Assembly: GCA_013696395.1 (NCBI GenBank)
Contig: JACCYQ010000177.1
Span: 1 to 46,354, forward strand
Source: Chitinophagaceae bacterium
GTDB lineage: Bacteria; Bacteroidota; Bacteroidia; Chitinophagales; Chitinophagaceae
Direction of reading: 5' to 3'
DNA length: 46,354 bases
In this document: in pieces, positions 26,662 through 34,926 of the stretch
How positions within the stretch are numbered: the stretch's first letter is position 1
How the letters are laid out: every line of letters starts with the position of its first letter
The notes under the pieces: generated by a model
Told to the model about the DNA's origin: nothing
Databases searched by the model: none
The model's input: the letters and a program-made list of their open reading frames with translations, nothing else
Translations under genes and position numbers: made by a program

Positions 26662-27780
26662 TTATTTTTTAAGTTCTATGTCCGCTACCAACAAGTAATG
26701 ATCTGAATAATTTTTTACTTCCCTGTTAAACTGGTGGATCTTAAAATGATCCGATGCAAATATATAATCGATCCGCAGTGTGGGCGAAAGCGAAGCGAAG
26801 GTTCTGCCTATTCCTATCCCTTTTTCCAGGAATGCATCCAGCATCGTTCCCCTGGTTGTAAAATAGGCGTATGAATTAGGTACATCATTCAGATCGGCAC
26901 AAAAAACAACGGGGTATGGAGCATCTTTTAATAGAGTTTTTACTATGTCAGCCTGGGTACCCCGATGGATAATACCCCATTTTAATTTTGAAAAAATGCT
27001 ACGGGAATTTTGAAGGATGCTATCTTGTTGACGGGTGATCTCATCAATCTTTTGATAATCTTCCTGCCGAAATTGAACGGATTGAAAATGGGTTGAATAA
27101 ACCCTGATTGTATTACCGCCCACTTTAATATCAGCATGTATAAGCGCTTCGGGAATCGTAGGCCGCGGGTAATGAACAACACCACTGCTGATAATGGGGT
27201 AACGGGAAAAAATGATTGAACTATAAAATAACCGGTTACCATCTTCCCTGAAATCAAAATAAAAATATTTATACCCAAGGTTCTTTTGAATGTACGCTAT
27301 GTTGTCATAATATTCTGGTTTGGTTGAAGTCTGAAATTCCTGCAGGCAAACAATATCGGCGTCCTGTTGCTTTAGTAATTCCATCATTTTCAAACGGGTT
27401 TGACTTCCTTTATTATTATTCCGGCTTAATTCTATGAACCTGGCAACATTCCATGAAGCAACCCGAATGTGATTGGGATCTTTTGTAAAATTATATTCAC
27501 TGATTGGGTTGGCTGCAAAAAAAACGCTGATGCTTTTCCATCCAACCAATAATGGAACAAGACAAATTAAAGCATATTTCGGTTGAATAATCAACCAGAA
27601 AAAGAACATTAGAATCAAGGAAAATAATAGACCGGCAAATCCAAGACCCAATAATGATACATACCAATACGTGGAAGGATGCAGGTAAGGAGCAAGGCAT
27701 GATAACAAAAAAAGCAATGCTATAAAAACATTGATAGCAACCAGGACCTTAATTGTAAAGCGGCGGATCTTGCTGGGCAT
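26662..27780 (-). CDS. Membrane-anchored endonuclease/exonuclease/phosphatase-fold protein
   Basis: This 372-residue protein has three predicted membrane helices at the N-terminus (about 10-30, 38-62 and 66-84) and then an EEP (DNase I-like) domain. Catalytic landmarks are RVASWNVARF (Asn111), VCLQEFQ (metal-ligand Glu148), FCADLNDVPNS (about 285-295) and a final SDHYLLVADIEL that supplies the Asp-His pair. Similar membrane-bound EEP proteins occur across Bacteroidota near housekeeping genes. Whether they act on nucleic acid, phosphoinositide-like lipids or another phosphodiester is not known. The catalytic domain probably faces the periplasm, which is inference. Confidence 0.82.
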   Translation of the reverse strand: MPSKIRRFTIKVLVAINVFIALLFLLSCLAPYLHPSTYWYVSLLGLGFAGLLFSLILMFFFWLIIQPKYALICLVPLLVGWKSISVFFAANPISEYNFTKDPNHIRVASWNVARFIELSRNNNKGSQTRLKMMELLKQQDADIVCLQEFQTSTKPEYYDNIAYIQKNLGYKYFYFDFREDGNRLFYSSIIFSRYPIISSGVVHYPRPTIPEALIHADIKVGGNTIRVYSTHFQSVQFRQEDYQKIDEITRQQDSILQNSRSIFSKLKWGIIHRGTQADIVKTLLKDAPYPVVFCADLNDVPNSYAYFTTRGTMLDAFLEKGIGIGRTFASLSPTLRIDYIFASDHFKIHQFNREVKNYSDHYLLVADIELKK

Positions 27781-27839
27781 CCCTCAATATAAAGACTTTT
27801 AAAAGGAATTAAAAGTTTCCGACGAATGCTTAATAAATT

Positions 27840-28430
27840 TTAAGAATTCTTATTCCAGGGTTTATAATTCACTTTCTGTGTGGGCCGGTCAGTTGGTACT
27901 TCCGGTAATGGTTCACAGGGTTTTGCATGCAAATGCATTTCTTGTGGTAATCGCTGGTATAATCGTGTACCTTCTGTTTTCCATTGCAGCATTTCATCAC
28001 TCACTTTTTTAATGACCCTGGAAGGATTACCGACAACAACAGAACGTGCAGCAATGATCTCACCTTGCTTTATAAAAGTTAATGCACCCACTATACATTC
28101 ATCGCCCAAATCCACATTATCCATGATCACAGCATTCATACCAACCAGGCAATTTTTGCCAATCGTAGCTCCATGAATTACAGCCCCATGACCAATATGT
28201 GCAGATTCTTTCAAATGAACCGTAACTCCAGGGAACATGTGAATGATACAATTTTCCTGCACATTGCAACCATCCTCAATAATGATAGCACCCCAGTCGC
28301 CACGCAGCATGGCACCTGGCCCGATGTAAACATCTTTACCAATAATTACATTGCCTGTTACTACCGCCTGGTGATGAACGAAGGACGTTGGATGTACAAC
28401 AGGCCTGAAGCCATCAAATTCATAAAACAT
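27840..28430 (-). CDS. paaY: PaaY-like hexapeptide-repeat thioesterase / gamma-carbonic-anhydrase fold
   Basis: This 196-residue left-handed beta-helix protein matches PaaY along most of its length: MFYEFDGFRPVVHPTSFVH, GDVYIGPGAMLRGDWG, NCIIHMFPG, IGHGAVIHG, LVGMNAVIMD and IVGALTFIKQGE, with the PaaY-type tail WKTEGTRLYQRLPQE. PaaY is a thioesterase of the phenylacetate catabolon that helps remove dead-end CoA esters. The His ligands for a metal site (IHMF, IGHGAVIHG) are present. The start is the ATG at 28430; a TTG six codons earlier is possible. It follows paaG, paaI and a membrane protein on the same strand, which supports the assignment. Confidence 0.8.
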   Translation of the reverse strand: MFYEFDGFRPVVHPTSFVHHQAVVTGNVIIGKDVYIGPGAMLRGDWGAIIIEDGCNVQENCIIHMFPGVTVHLKESAHIGHGAVIHGATIGKNCLVGMNAVIMDNVDLGDECIVGALTFIKQGEIIAARSVVVGNPSRVIKKVSDEMLQWKTEGTRLYQRLPQEMHLHAKPCEPLPEVPTDRPTQKVNYKPWNKNS

Positions 28431-28474
28431 ACCAATACTTTCGTTCAAAAATGACGAATTTATCTGAGAATGGA

Positions 28475-29206
28475 TTAGGTGCCCTCCACTGGGTCGGTTT
28501 TCACCCGCGGGCCACGATTAATTCTTTGGATAACACGTACCAATAAAAAGATAATCAAACCTGTTCCTAAAATGCCTACAACAATGGCTAAACCCTCTGA
28601 GCCGCTACAGGCAATTCCGCAGGATAAGGCTGCCATCAAATATACCAAGCCAACTGCTATAATTATTGAAAGTATGATCAGGGCAGCTTTCTCCCCTTTA
28701 GTAGATTCTTTATACTGTTTCCTGAATTCCTTCCATTTACTTTTTAAATTTTTCCTGAGTTCTTTTTTGGATAATGGCTTTTTTATCATTTTATCAGCCG
28801 ATGCATCTGGATGGGCTATAGCTGTAGATGCCACCGATGTTGGAGGAGCGTGTGAAAATGTTATGGCATAGGCACCTGAAAAACTGTTGTAAGATGTTCT
28901 GTTGATTGAATTGCCACCATAAACGATAAAAAGAAAAGTAGAAACAGCTAACAACAGGTCTGCCGTTTTTTGTTGCCGATAAAAATTTTTGTAACTGTTT
29001 TTTCTTTCTTTAGATGGATAAATTAATACTCCCGTAAACAATAATCCAATAGGGAGGTAAATGAATAAAATAGTAAGAATAATATCTGCAGAAAATAGTA
29101 AATCGCCTAAAAATAAACCCAACAGGTTTATAACGATATATAACAAACCAATCAGGAGGCGGGTAAGCATAATATGCCTGCGTGCCCAATATGAAATTTT
29201 TCTCAT
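28475..29206 (-). CDS. Hypothetical multi-pass membrane protein in the paa cluster
   Basis: This 243-residue protein is not recognised. Hydrophobic stretches suggest about five membrane segments (about 14-34, 40-60, 84-98, 170-192 and 203-224). A polar central part (about 100-165) contains a highly basic helix, KKPLSKKELRKNLKSKWKEFRKQYKESTKGEK. CGIAC is near residue 195. It lies 80 nt after paaI and 44 nt before paaY on the same strand, so it may be co-transcribed with phenylacetate genes. No homology to a known Paa transporter or permease is apparent. A passenger gene is equally possible. Confidence 0.6.
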   Translation of the reverse strand: MRKISYWARRHIMLTRLLIGLLYIVINLLGLFLGDLLFSADIILTILFIYLPIGLLFTGVLIYPSKERKNSYKNFYRQQKTADLLLAVSTFLFIVYGGNSINRTSYNSFSGAYAITFSHAPPTSVASTAIAHPDASADKMIKKPLSKKELRKNLKSKWKEFRKQYKESTKGEKAALIILSIIIAVGLVYLMAALSCGIACSGSEGLAIVVGILGTGLIIFLLVRVIQRINRGPRVKTDPVEGT

Positions 29207-29286
29207 AAGCTTGTTTTGAAAGTTAGATGGTTAAAAAGATATCTCCACTAAATTTAATCTAATTCCTTTAATATCATCCAGCAAGG

Positions 29287-29706
29287 TTATTCAATATTCC
29301 AATTGATATCTTTTCGAAAAACTACTCCATTAAAAAGTGCAACCAACTCCTGGTTTTCATTTTCAACTCTTACAAGGTAATTGCCCACCCGGCTGCTGCA
29401 ACTCATTTCTTCTGCAATTGCAATAATATTATCTCCTTTTTTAAGAGGTTTAATATGAGATATGGAAGTTTCAATAGATACGGCTTGCTTTCCATGACTG
29501 TTTGAAGCAAAGGCCAGGGCACTATCTGCCAAAGAATAAGCGATACCACCATGCGCAATCCCAAATCCATTACACATTTCTTCCCTGATAACCATTTTTA
29601 ACAGGCAATAACCAGCCCTTTCCTCCATTCTTTCAATGCCTAACCATTGTGAAAAGAAATCCTTTTCCATCATTTGATCTACTATTCGGGTTGCTTTCTT
29701 TTTCAC
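29287..29706 (-). CDS. paaI: Phenylacetate-pathway hotdog thioesterase
   Basis: This 139-residue acyl-CoA thioesterase of the hotdog fold has the motif GFGIAHGGIAYSLADSALAFASNS. His52-Gly-Gly and Asp61 match the catalytic pair of E. coli PaaI in position. PaaI hydrolyses ring-hydroxylated phenylacetyl-CoA thioesters and frees CoA when the pathway stalls. The gene starts 7 nt after the paaG stop on the same strand, a typical operon spacing. The length equals the family norm. Confidence 0.88.
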   Translation of the reverse strand: MKKKATRIVDQMMEKDFFSQWLGIERMEERAGYCLLKMVIREEMCNGFGIAHGGIAYSLADSALAFASNSHGKQAVSIETSISHIKPLKKGDNIIAIAEEMSCSSRVGNYLVRVENENQELVALFNGVVFRKDINWNIE

Positions 29707-29713
29707 AACTAAT

Positions 29714-30487
29714 TTATTTTCCGTTAAAAACAGGCTTACGCTTCTCTATGAAAGACTGCACGCCTTCCCTGTAGTCATGGGTTTCCGAAGCCAATTGTTG
29801 CAACTGATCCTCCAACCTTAATTGATCATCAAGCGTATTGGTAAAAGATGACAGTAAGGCTTTCTTCGTATAAGCCAGGCCGGTAGTTGGCATCTGTGCC
29901 AATTTTTTGGCAATGGAGAAAGAGCTTTCTGCAAATTCATCATCCTCAAAAAATTTATAGATCATTCCTAATCTTTCCGCTTCTTCGGCACCTACCTTTT
30001 CACCCAGCATCATCAGGGCACTTGCTTTTTGCCAGCCAATTAACCGGGGTAAAAAGTAGGTTCCCCCACTATCTGGTATCAAACCGATTTTTGAAAAAGC
30101 CTGGATGAAGGCTGCACTTTTTGAAGCTACAACCACATCGCAACAAAGTGCAATATTGGCTCCGGCTCCAGCAGCCACACCATTTACAGCAGCTACCACC
30201 GGTTTTTCAAGGGCTTTTATTTTAATTACCACAGGATTAAAATGTTCGGCCAATATTTTATTGGTTGATGGCGGATTTGGACCCGTCAGTTCCTCAATGT
30301 CCTGTCCGGCAGAAAATGCTTTACCCGAACCCGTTATATAGACAGATCGTATTTCATCCGAACGGCAATCATCCAGCATCTTTTGAAGGTTCAAGGCCAT
30401 TTCACCATTAAAAGAATTTAATTTTTCTGGCCTGTTGAGTGTTAAGCAGCCTACCCCTTCGAGTATCTCAAATAAAACTGATGACAT
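29714..30487 (-). CDS. paaG: 2-(1,2-epoxy-1,2-dihydrophenyl)acetyl-CoA isomerase
   Basis: This 257-residue enoyl-CoA hydratase/isomerase-fold protein carries the PaaG features. FSAGQDIEEL is at residues 58-67, the oxyanion-hole segment AAVNGVAAGAGANIAL at 99-114, and the catalytic Asp139 in SKIGLIPDSGGTYFLPRLIG; a hydratase Glu is absent at the usual first position. PaaG opens the ring-epoxide of phenylacetyl-CoA to an oxepin form. It heads a tight group with paaI (7 nt). Upstream on the same strand is the unrelated oxidoreductase gene at 60 nt, so the cluster seems broken here. General short-chain enoyl-CoA hydratase activity is the alternative. Confidence 0.85.
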   Translation of the reverse strand: MSSVLFEILEGVGCLTLNRPEKLNSFNGEMALNLQKMLDDCRSDEIRSVYITGSGKAFSAGQDIEELTGPNPPSTNKILAEHFNPVVIKIKALEKPVVAAVNGVAAGAGANIALCCDVVVASKSAAFIQAFSKIGLIPDSGGTYFLPRLIGWQKASALMMLGEKVGAEEAERLGMIYKFFEDDEFAESSFSIAKKLAQMPTTGLAYTKKALLSSFTNTLDDQLRLEDQLQQLASETHDYREGVQSFIEKRKPVFNGK

Positions 30488-30547
30488 GCTAAAAAGTTTT
30501 ATGGCAATTTACAGTATTTACCCTTGCGTGTTATGACCGTTACAACG

Positions 30548-31876
30548 TTATAAATATTTTGTTTTACCGGGAACAGCAACAGGATAGTAACCATAATTAT
30601 CCGGCATTACCGGTGGTGCTGCATTAAAATCAAATTCTTTTGGCATGATACTGATACCTGAATCCAACAATTGTTCGGCATCCAGGACCTGTCCTGAATA
30701 GGTTGCCATTCTACCCATTATTGCGGACAATGTACTGTAAGCGCCAATTTCTGCATCCGCGAATTTGTACTGGTTTTTAGCAACGGCTGCAAATAGTTCG
30801 TCATGTTCCGTCTGGTATGGATTCCTGTCTTTCTTTTTATCAAATTGAAAAAGAGTTTTACCCTTGGGGTCTTTGATCATGGCTGCATCTCCATATATTT
30901 TTCCTTTTGTACCGATCATCAATTCATCCACCTTACTCATTGTTCCGGGAATGTGACGGCATTGGCTGTTAAGAATGGTGCCATCTGCGTAATGATATTC
31001 TACAAAATGATGATCAAAAATTTCTCCATGATCTTTTCCGTTACGAACCTGCCGGCCACCAAGCCCTTGTGCTTTTACCGGGTAGGCGCCTTTAAACCAA
31101 TTGACCACATCTATATTATGAATATGCTGTTCTACAATATGATCACCACAAAGCCAGTTAAAGTAATACCAGTTACGCATCTGGTATTCCATTTCTGTTT
31201 GATTATATGTTCGGGGTTTAACCCAAACTCCATCATTGTTCCACCAGGCCTGTGCGGAAGTTATATCACCAACCAGGTTTTTATTTTCATATAAAGCCCT
31301 GTATGAATCCTGGTAACGACGTTGCAAACCGACCACCACATTTAATTTTTTTTGTTTGGCTGATGCTGCCGCCTGTAATACTTTTTGTATTCCCGCAGGA
31401 TCTACTGCTACGGGCTTCTCCATAAATACATGTTTGTTATGTTGTATGCAGGACTCAAAATGGTAAGGTCTGAAACCGGGAGGAGTGGCAAGTATAACCA
31501 CATCGGCTAATGGGATGGCTTTTTGGTACGCATCAAATCCAACAAATTTTCTTGCTTCCGGAACATCCACACGATCCTTTACACTGCCATCCATACCCCA
31601 GTCAGACAGATCATCTGCCGATAAAGTTTTAAAACAACTATCCAGCCTGTCGCGAAAAGCATCTGCCAGTGCAACCACTTTTACATTCTGTTTGCTTAGT
31701 AAAGCCTGCAATGCCGCCCCTGTACCACGACCTCCGCAACCTACAACGGCTACCTTGATAATTTTATCTTCTTTAGAAAAAAAATTAGCTTTAGAAATAA
31801 TAGGCATGGCCAAAATACCACCGCCCAGGATGCCGGAATTTTTTACAAATTCACGTCGTGAGTTTTTCTCATTCAT
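30548..31876 (-). CDS. Tat-exported Gfo/Idh/MocA-family oxidoreductase
   Basis: This 442-residue NAD(P)-dependent sugar oxidoreductase has a twin-arginine signal (NSRREFVKNSGILGGGILAMP) and a Rossmann motif KVAVVGCGGRGTG (41-53). The conserved EKP motif is in FMEKPVAVDP (Lys154), and a downstream alpha/beta substrate domain follows. Members of this exported clade in Bacteroidota have been linked to keto-sugar pathways of glycoside cleavage and are often next to TIM-barrel isomerases, as here (33906-34841). It lies 14 nt after the SUMF1-fold gene, so both are probably one transcript with apbE. The substrate is unknown. Confidence 0.85.
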   Translation of the reverse strand: MNEKNSRREFVKNSGILGGGILAMPIISKANFFSKEDKIIKVAVVGCGGRGTGAALQALLSKQNVKVVALADAFRDRLDSCFKTLSADDLSDWGMDGSVKDRVDVPEARKFVGFDAYQKAIPLADVVILATPPGFRPYHFESCIQHNKHVFMEKPVAVDPAGIQKVLQAAASAKQKKLNVVVGLQRRYQDSYRALYENKNLVGDITSAQAWWNNDGVWVKPRTYNQTEMEYQMRNWYYFNWLCGDHIVEQHIHNIDVVNWFKGAYPVKAQGLGGRQVRNGKDHGEIFDHHFVEYHYADGTILNSQCRHIPGTMSKVDELMIGTKGKIYGDAAMIKDPKGKTLFQFDKKKDRNPYQTEHDELFAAVAKNQYKFADAEIGAYSTLSAIMGRMATYSGQVLDAEQLLDSGISIMPKEFDFNAAPPVMPDNYGYYPVAVPGKTKYL

Positions 31877-31890
31877 AATAGTCAGGTTTA

Positions 31891-32847
31891 TTATTTACCA
31901 AGATGTAATTTAAAAAATGATTCAATGGCTTCAGGTGTTGGTTGTTCAACTGGTCTTACAATCCGAAAACCAATAAACGGTGCGTCCGTATTCCACCACT
32001 TACTTTTAGGTATTTGCGGATCACGTTGATTCCATTTTAATTCCGATTTTATCCTGTTAGCCGGTCTTAATTCAGTGGCTTCATCCAAATAGCTACCTCC
32101 TTTAATAGTTCGTGGATGTTTTTTATCAGGGATCAAAACAGGATTATTTATTTCTGATTTCATTCGTTCAAAATAATTTTCATCATATTGGTCTAAGGTC
32201 CACTCTGCAACATTACCATGCATATCATACAAACCCCAATCATTGGGTTTTAATAAACCGGCTTCGTGATATTTACCCTCACTGTTTTTTTTATACCATG
32301 CAAAATCAGCTAAATCCTTTTCATCATCACCAAAAAAATAAGTAGTTACAGATCCGGCCTTTGCCGCATATTCCCATTCAGCTTCCGTTGGCAGTCTGAA
32401 AAAAATGCCCGTTTTATTATAAAGCCAGTGGCAATACATTAATGCGCCATATTGCTGCATACTGTTTGCAGGAAATTTTCCTTCCTTTCCCATTCCCGGA
32501 GAAAAATCAATATATGGAGGACTGGGTCTTGTAATAGCATCCACATCACTGTTTACTGCAATATTCAAATCTCTGGTAAAACTTGAGAATTCATTCTGCG
32601 TTACTTCGAACTGCCCCATCCAGAAAGGAGATATTTTAAATTCAATTTGTGGACCTTCATCAGTATCTCTTCCAGCTTCACTTGTTTTACTGCCCATTGT
32701 AAATTCACCACCTGGTATTGAAACCATAATAAAAGATACAGTTGCACCAGGGATGTTTTGTGTATATTTTTTGAAGCCAGGAATATTTTCCTGCGCCGAC
32801 AATGTCGATGTAATTATAAAGATAATAAGGCTAACACATAATTTCAT
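31891..32847 (-). CDS. SUMF1/FGE-fold protein lacking the catalytic cysteines
   Basis: This 318-residue secreted protein has a signal peptide (ending TLSAQ) and a formylglycine-generating-enzyme-type (SUMF1) fold. Seen are MVSIPGGEFTMGS (about 41-53), FWMGQFEVTQNEFSSF, RLPTEAEWEYAAKAG (about 150), WGLYDMHGNVAEWTLD, TIKGGSYLDEA and FIGFRIVRP at the end. The region that holds the two active Cys of true FGE (just before GFRIV) reads NRIKSELKWNQRDPQ and has none. It is therefore unlikely to make formylglycine and may be a binding or structural member. It lies 30 nt after apbE and 14 nt before the Gfo/Idh gene on the same strand. Confidence 0.82.
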   Translation of the reverse strand: MKLCVSLIIFIITSTLSAQENIPGFKKYTQNIPGATVSFIMVSIPGGEFTMGSKTSEAGRDTDEGPQIEFKISPFWMGQFEVTQNEFSSFTRDLNIAVNSDVDAITRPSPPYIDFSPGMGKEGKFPANSMQQYGALMYCHWLYNKTGIFFRLPTEAEWEYAAKAGSVTTYFFGDDEKDLADFAWYKKNSEGKYHEAGLLKPNDWGLYDMHGNVAEWTLDQYDENYFERMKSEINNPVLIPDKKHPRTIKGGSYLDEATELRPANRIKSELKWNQRDPQIPKSKWWNTDAPFIGFRIVRPVEQPTPEAIESFFKLHLGK

Positions 32848-32877
32848 ATAACTAAGGTATAGAAGTTTGTAATGATG

Positions 32878-33867
32878 CTAAAAAAAATAACGGTTAAAAG
32901 TAGCCGATCTATGTGCAGAAATAACCCCTCCAGATATTTCAAGAATTAACAAAGATGCATTTTCAGATTCGGCCAGTTTCAACGCTTTGGAAATGGGTAA
33001 AATACTGCATGCGGTGGCAAGCCAGTCAGCGGTGGCGCCATCATTTGCAATGACTGTTACCTGCCGTTGCACTGTAATACCATACCCGGTTTTTGGATTG
33101 ATAATATGTGAATATTTTTTACCGTCATGTTGAATGAATTGATACATGTTACCAGAGGTAGCAATGGCCTTGTTACTTAATAATAATCGATGCTCCGCTA
33201 ATTCTACATCATCACCAGGTAAATTTACAGCAACGGACCAGCCTTCTTTTCCTGGCGGAGGTTTACTCATAACGATATCGCCGCCAGCATCAACAAGTGC
33301 ATGGTGAATATTTTTGGTGTGAAGATGGTCAATCACTTTTTGTGCGGTATAACCTTTAACGATGCCACCAAAATCCATTGATGCCCCTTTTGCTAAAACC
33401 AGCACTGAAGAATCGTGGGCAAAAAATTTGAAATATTTTTTAGAAGATAAATGCCGAGCTTTCCTGACCAGATTCTTATCAGGAAATTTATTTTCTCTTC
33501 TTGCATTACGCCATAAGTTGGTCAATGCCCCTGCAAAAACAGAAAATGTTTTTTGAGATTTTTGATTAGCTTCGACAGACAATAACATTACATCGAACAA
33601 AGCCTGTGAAATTTTTTGAGGATGTTTACCAGCATGAACAGCCAGTTGACTTATCTCACTATTTGTATCATAATCACTGAAAGTTATATTCAATGAATCA
33701 ATAAGATCAAAACTTTCTTTGGCCACTTGGCTCGCTTCAGCAGAATCCGCGTGATAAAAAATGATCTGAAACGTCGATCCCATTTTATTTTCCGTAAATT
33801 GAAACCTCGAAGTTTGTCCGCTAGCGGATGAAGAAATCAACAAAACAATCAGTAGCAATCTACACAT
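32878..33867 (-). CDS. apbE: FAD:protein FMN transferase (ApbE)
   Basis: This 329-residue exported ApbE attaches FMN from FAD to a Thr/Ser of a target protein. It has an N-terminal signal peptide (MCRLLLIVLLISSSASG) and the family blocks KMGSTFQIIFYH, GASMDFGGIVKGYTAQKVI, SGNMYQF and KYSHIINPKTGYG. The metal/active-site region GATADWLATACSIL is present. It starts the three-gene minus-strand run apbE, SUMF1-fold, Gfo/Idh, and is divergent from the isomerase gene with only about 38 nt between starts. No FMN-binding target domain (NqrC/RnfG/FMN_bind) is visible in the window, so its partner must be encoded elsewhere. Confidence 0.88.
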   Translation of the reverse strand: MCRLLLIVLLISSSASGQTSRFQFTENKMGSTFQIIFYHADSAEASQVAKESFDLIDSLNITFSDYDTNSEISQLAVHAGKHPQKISQALFDVMLLSVEANQKSQKTFSVFAGALTNLWRNARRENKFPDKNLVRKARHLSSKKYFKFFAHDSSVLVLAKGASMDFGGIVKGYTAQKVIDHLHTKNIHHALVDAGGDIVMSKPPPGKEGWSVAVNLPGDDVELAEHRLLLSNKAIATSGNMYQFIQHDGKKYSHIINPKTGYGITVQRQVTVIANDGATADWLATACSILPISKALKLAESENASLLILEISGGVISAHRSATFNRYFF

Positions 33868-33905
33868 TATATAAAAACCTTACATTTATTCTCAAAGATA
33901 AAAAT

Positions 33906-34841
33906 ATGGAACGTAGAAACTTTTTGAAAAATTCGTTAATAACAGGAGCAGCAGTAGCTACCGGTGCTCAAGCTTTTGCAACAGCAAGTCATTCATCATC
34001 CACAAATAATTTATCATCAAACATTAAACAGTTTAACCTGGATTATGCATTTCACGATGGTATGTTCCGCCAACATGGAGGTGAATCTTTTAAAGACCAG
34101 ATAAAATGGGCACACGACCAGGGTTTCAGAAGTATTGAAGATAATGGGATGATGGCTCGAACACCTGAACAACAAAAACAGATTGGAGACACCCTGGCAA
34201 AACTGGATATGAGAATGGGTGTGTTTGTAATAACCACGGATAGCTGGCACTGGAAAACTACATTAACCACCGGCAAACAGGAATGGACAGATAAAATGAT
34301 CAAAGATTGCAAGACTGCTGTGGAGGTTGCGAAAAGAGTCAATGCAAAATGGATGACAGTTGTGCCGGGAAATTATGACCGCAGTTTATCGCATGAAATG
34401 CAAACGGCAAACGTTATAACGGCATTGCGTAAAGGCAGTGAGATACTGGATAAACACGGGCTAGTGATGGTACTGGAACCTTTAAGTGATAACCCTGATC
34501 TTTTCCTTCGACATTCACACCAGACTTATATGATCTGCAAAGCTGTGAACAGTCCTGCATGTAAGATTTTATACGATGCTTATCATATGCAGCGAAACGA
34601 AGGAGACATCATTGCCAATATAGATCGATGCTGGGAAGAGATTGCATATTTACAAGTTGGTGATAATCCTGGCCGTAATGAACCTACAACCGGGGAAATG
34701 AATTATAAAAACATCTTCAAACATATTTACAACAAAGGTTTTAAGGGTATTGTGGGCATGGAACACGGTAATGCACAACCGGGAAAAGAAGGCGAAATTG
34801 CTTTGATCAATGCTTACCGGGAAGTAGACGGGTTCAAGTAA
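33906..34841 (+). CDS. Tat-exported TIM-barrel sugar isomerase/epimerase (hydroxypyruvate isomerase-like)
   Basis: About 311 residues from the ATG at 33906, where the Tat signal MERRNFLKNSLITGAAVATG begins. The reading frame is open 78 nt further upstream, but that part overlaps the apbE start. The fold is the AP-endonuclease-2/xylose-isomerase-like TIM barrel. Metal-ligand motifs include VMVLEPLSD (Glu), ILYDAYHMQRNEGD (Asp and His), LQVGDNPGRNEPTTGEMNY and IVGMEHGN (Glu). Tat export suggests it works in the periplasm, most likely with the Gfo/Idh oxidoreductase of the divergent operon. The substrate is not predictable; hydroxypyruvate is only the name of the nearest family. Confidence 0.82.
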   Translation: MERRNFLKNSLITGAAVATGAQAFATASHSSSTNNLSSNIKQFNLDYAFHDGMFRQHGGESFKDQIKWAHDQGFRSIEDNGMMARTPEQQKQIGDTLAKLDMRMGVFVITTDSWHWKTTLTTGKQEWTDKMIKDCKTAVEVAKRVNAKWMTVVPGNYDRSLSHEMQTANVITALRKGSEILDKHGLVMVLEPLSDNPDLFLRHSHQTYMICKAVNSPACKILYDAYHMQRNEGDIIANIDRCWEEIAYLQVGDNPGRNEPTTGEMNYKNIFKHIYNKGFKGIVGMEHGNAQPGKEGEIALINAYREVDGFK

Positions 34842-34926
34842 AAATTAAAAATTAAAAAAAAACTACCTATTTGCAGCTACATAATTTAACCATTTTTTAC
34901 TTTTAAATTTTAAATTTTTAATTAAC
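34842..34926. repeat. A/T simple repeat between convergent stops
   Basis: AAATTAAAAATTAAAAA starts at the isomerase stop. On the other side TTTAAATTTTAAATTTTTAATTAA ends at the paaD stop, seen here as low-complexity blocks. The two could pair as an AT-rich hairpin and act as a terminator, but there is no GC core. Confidence 0.4.
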
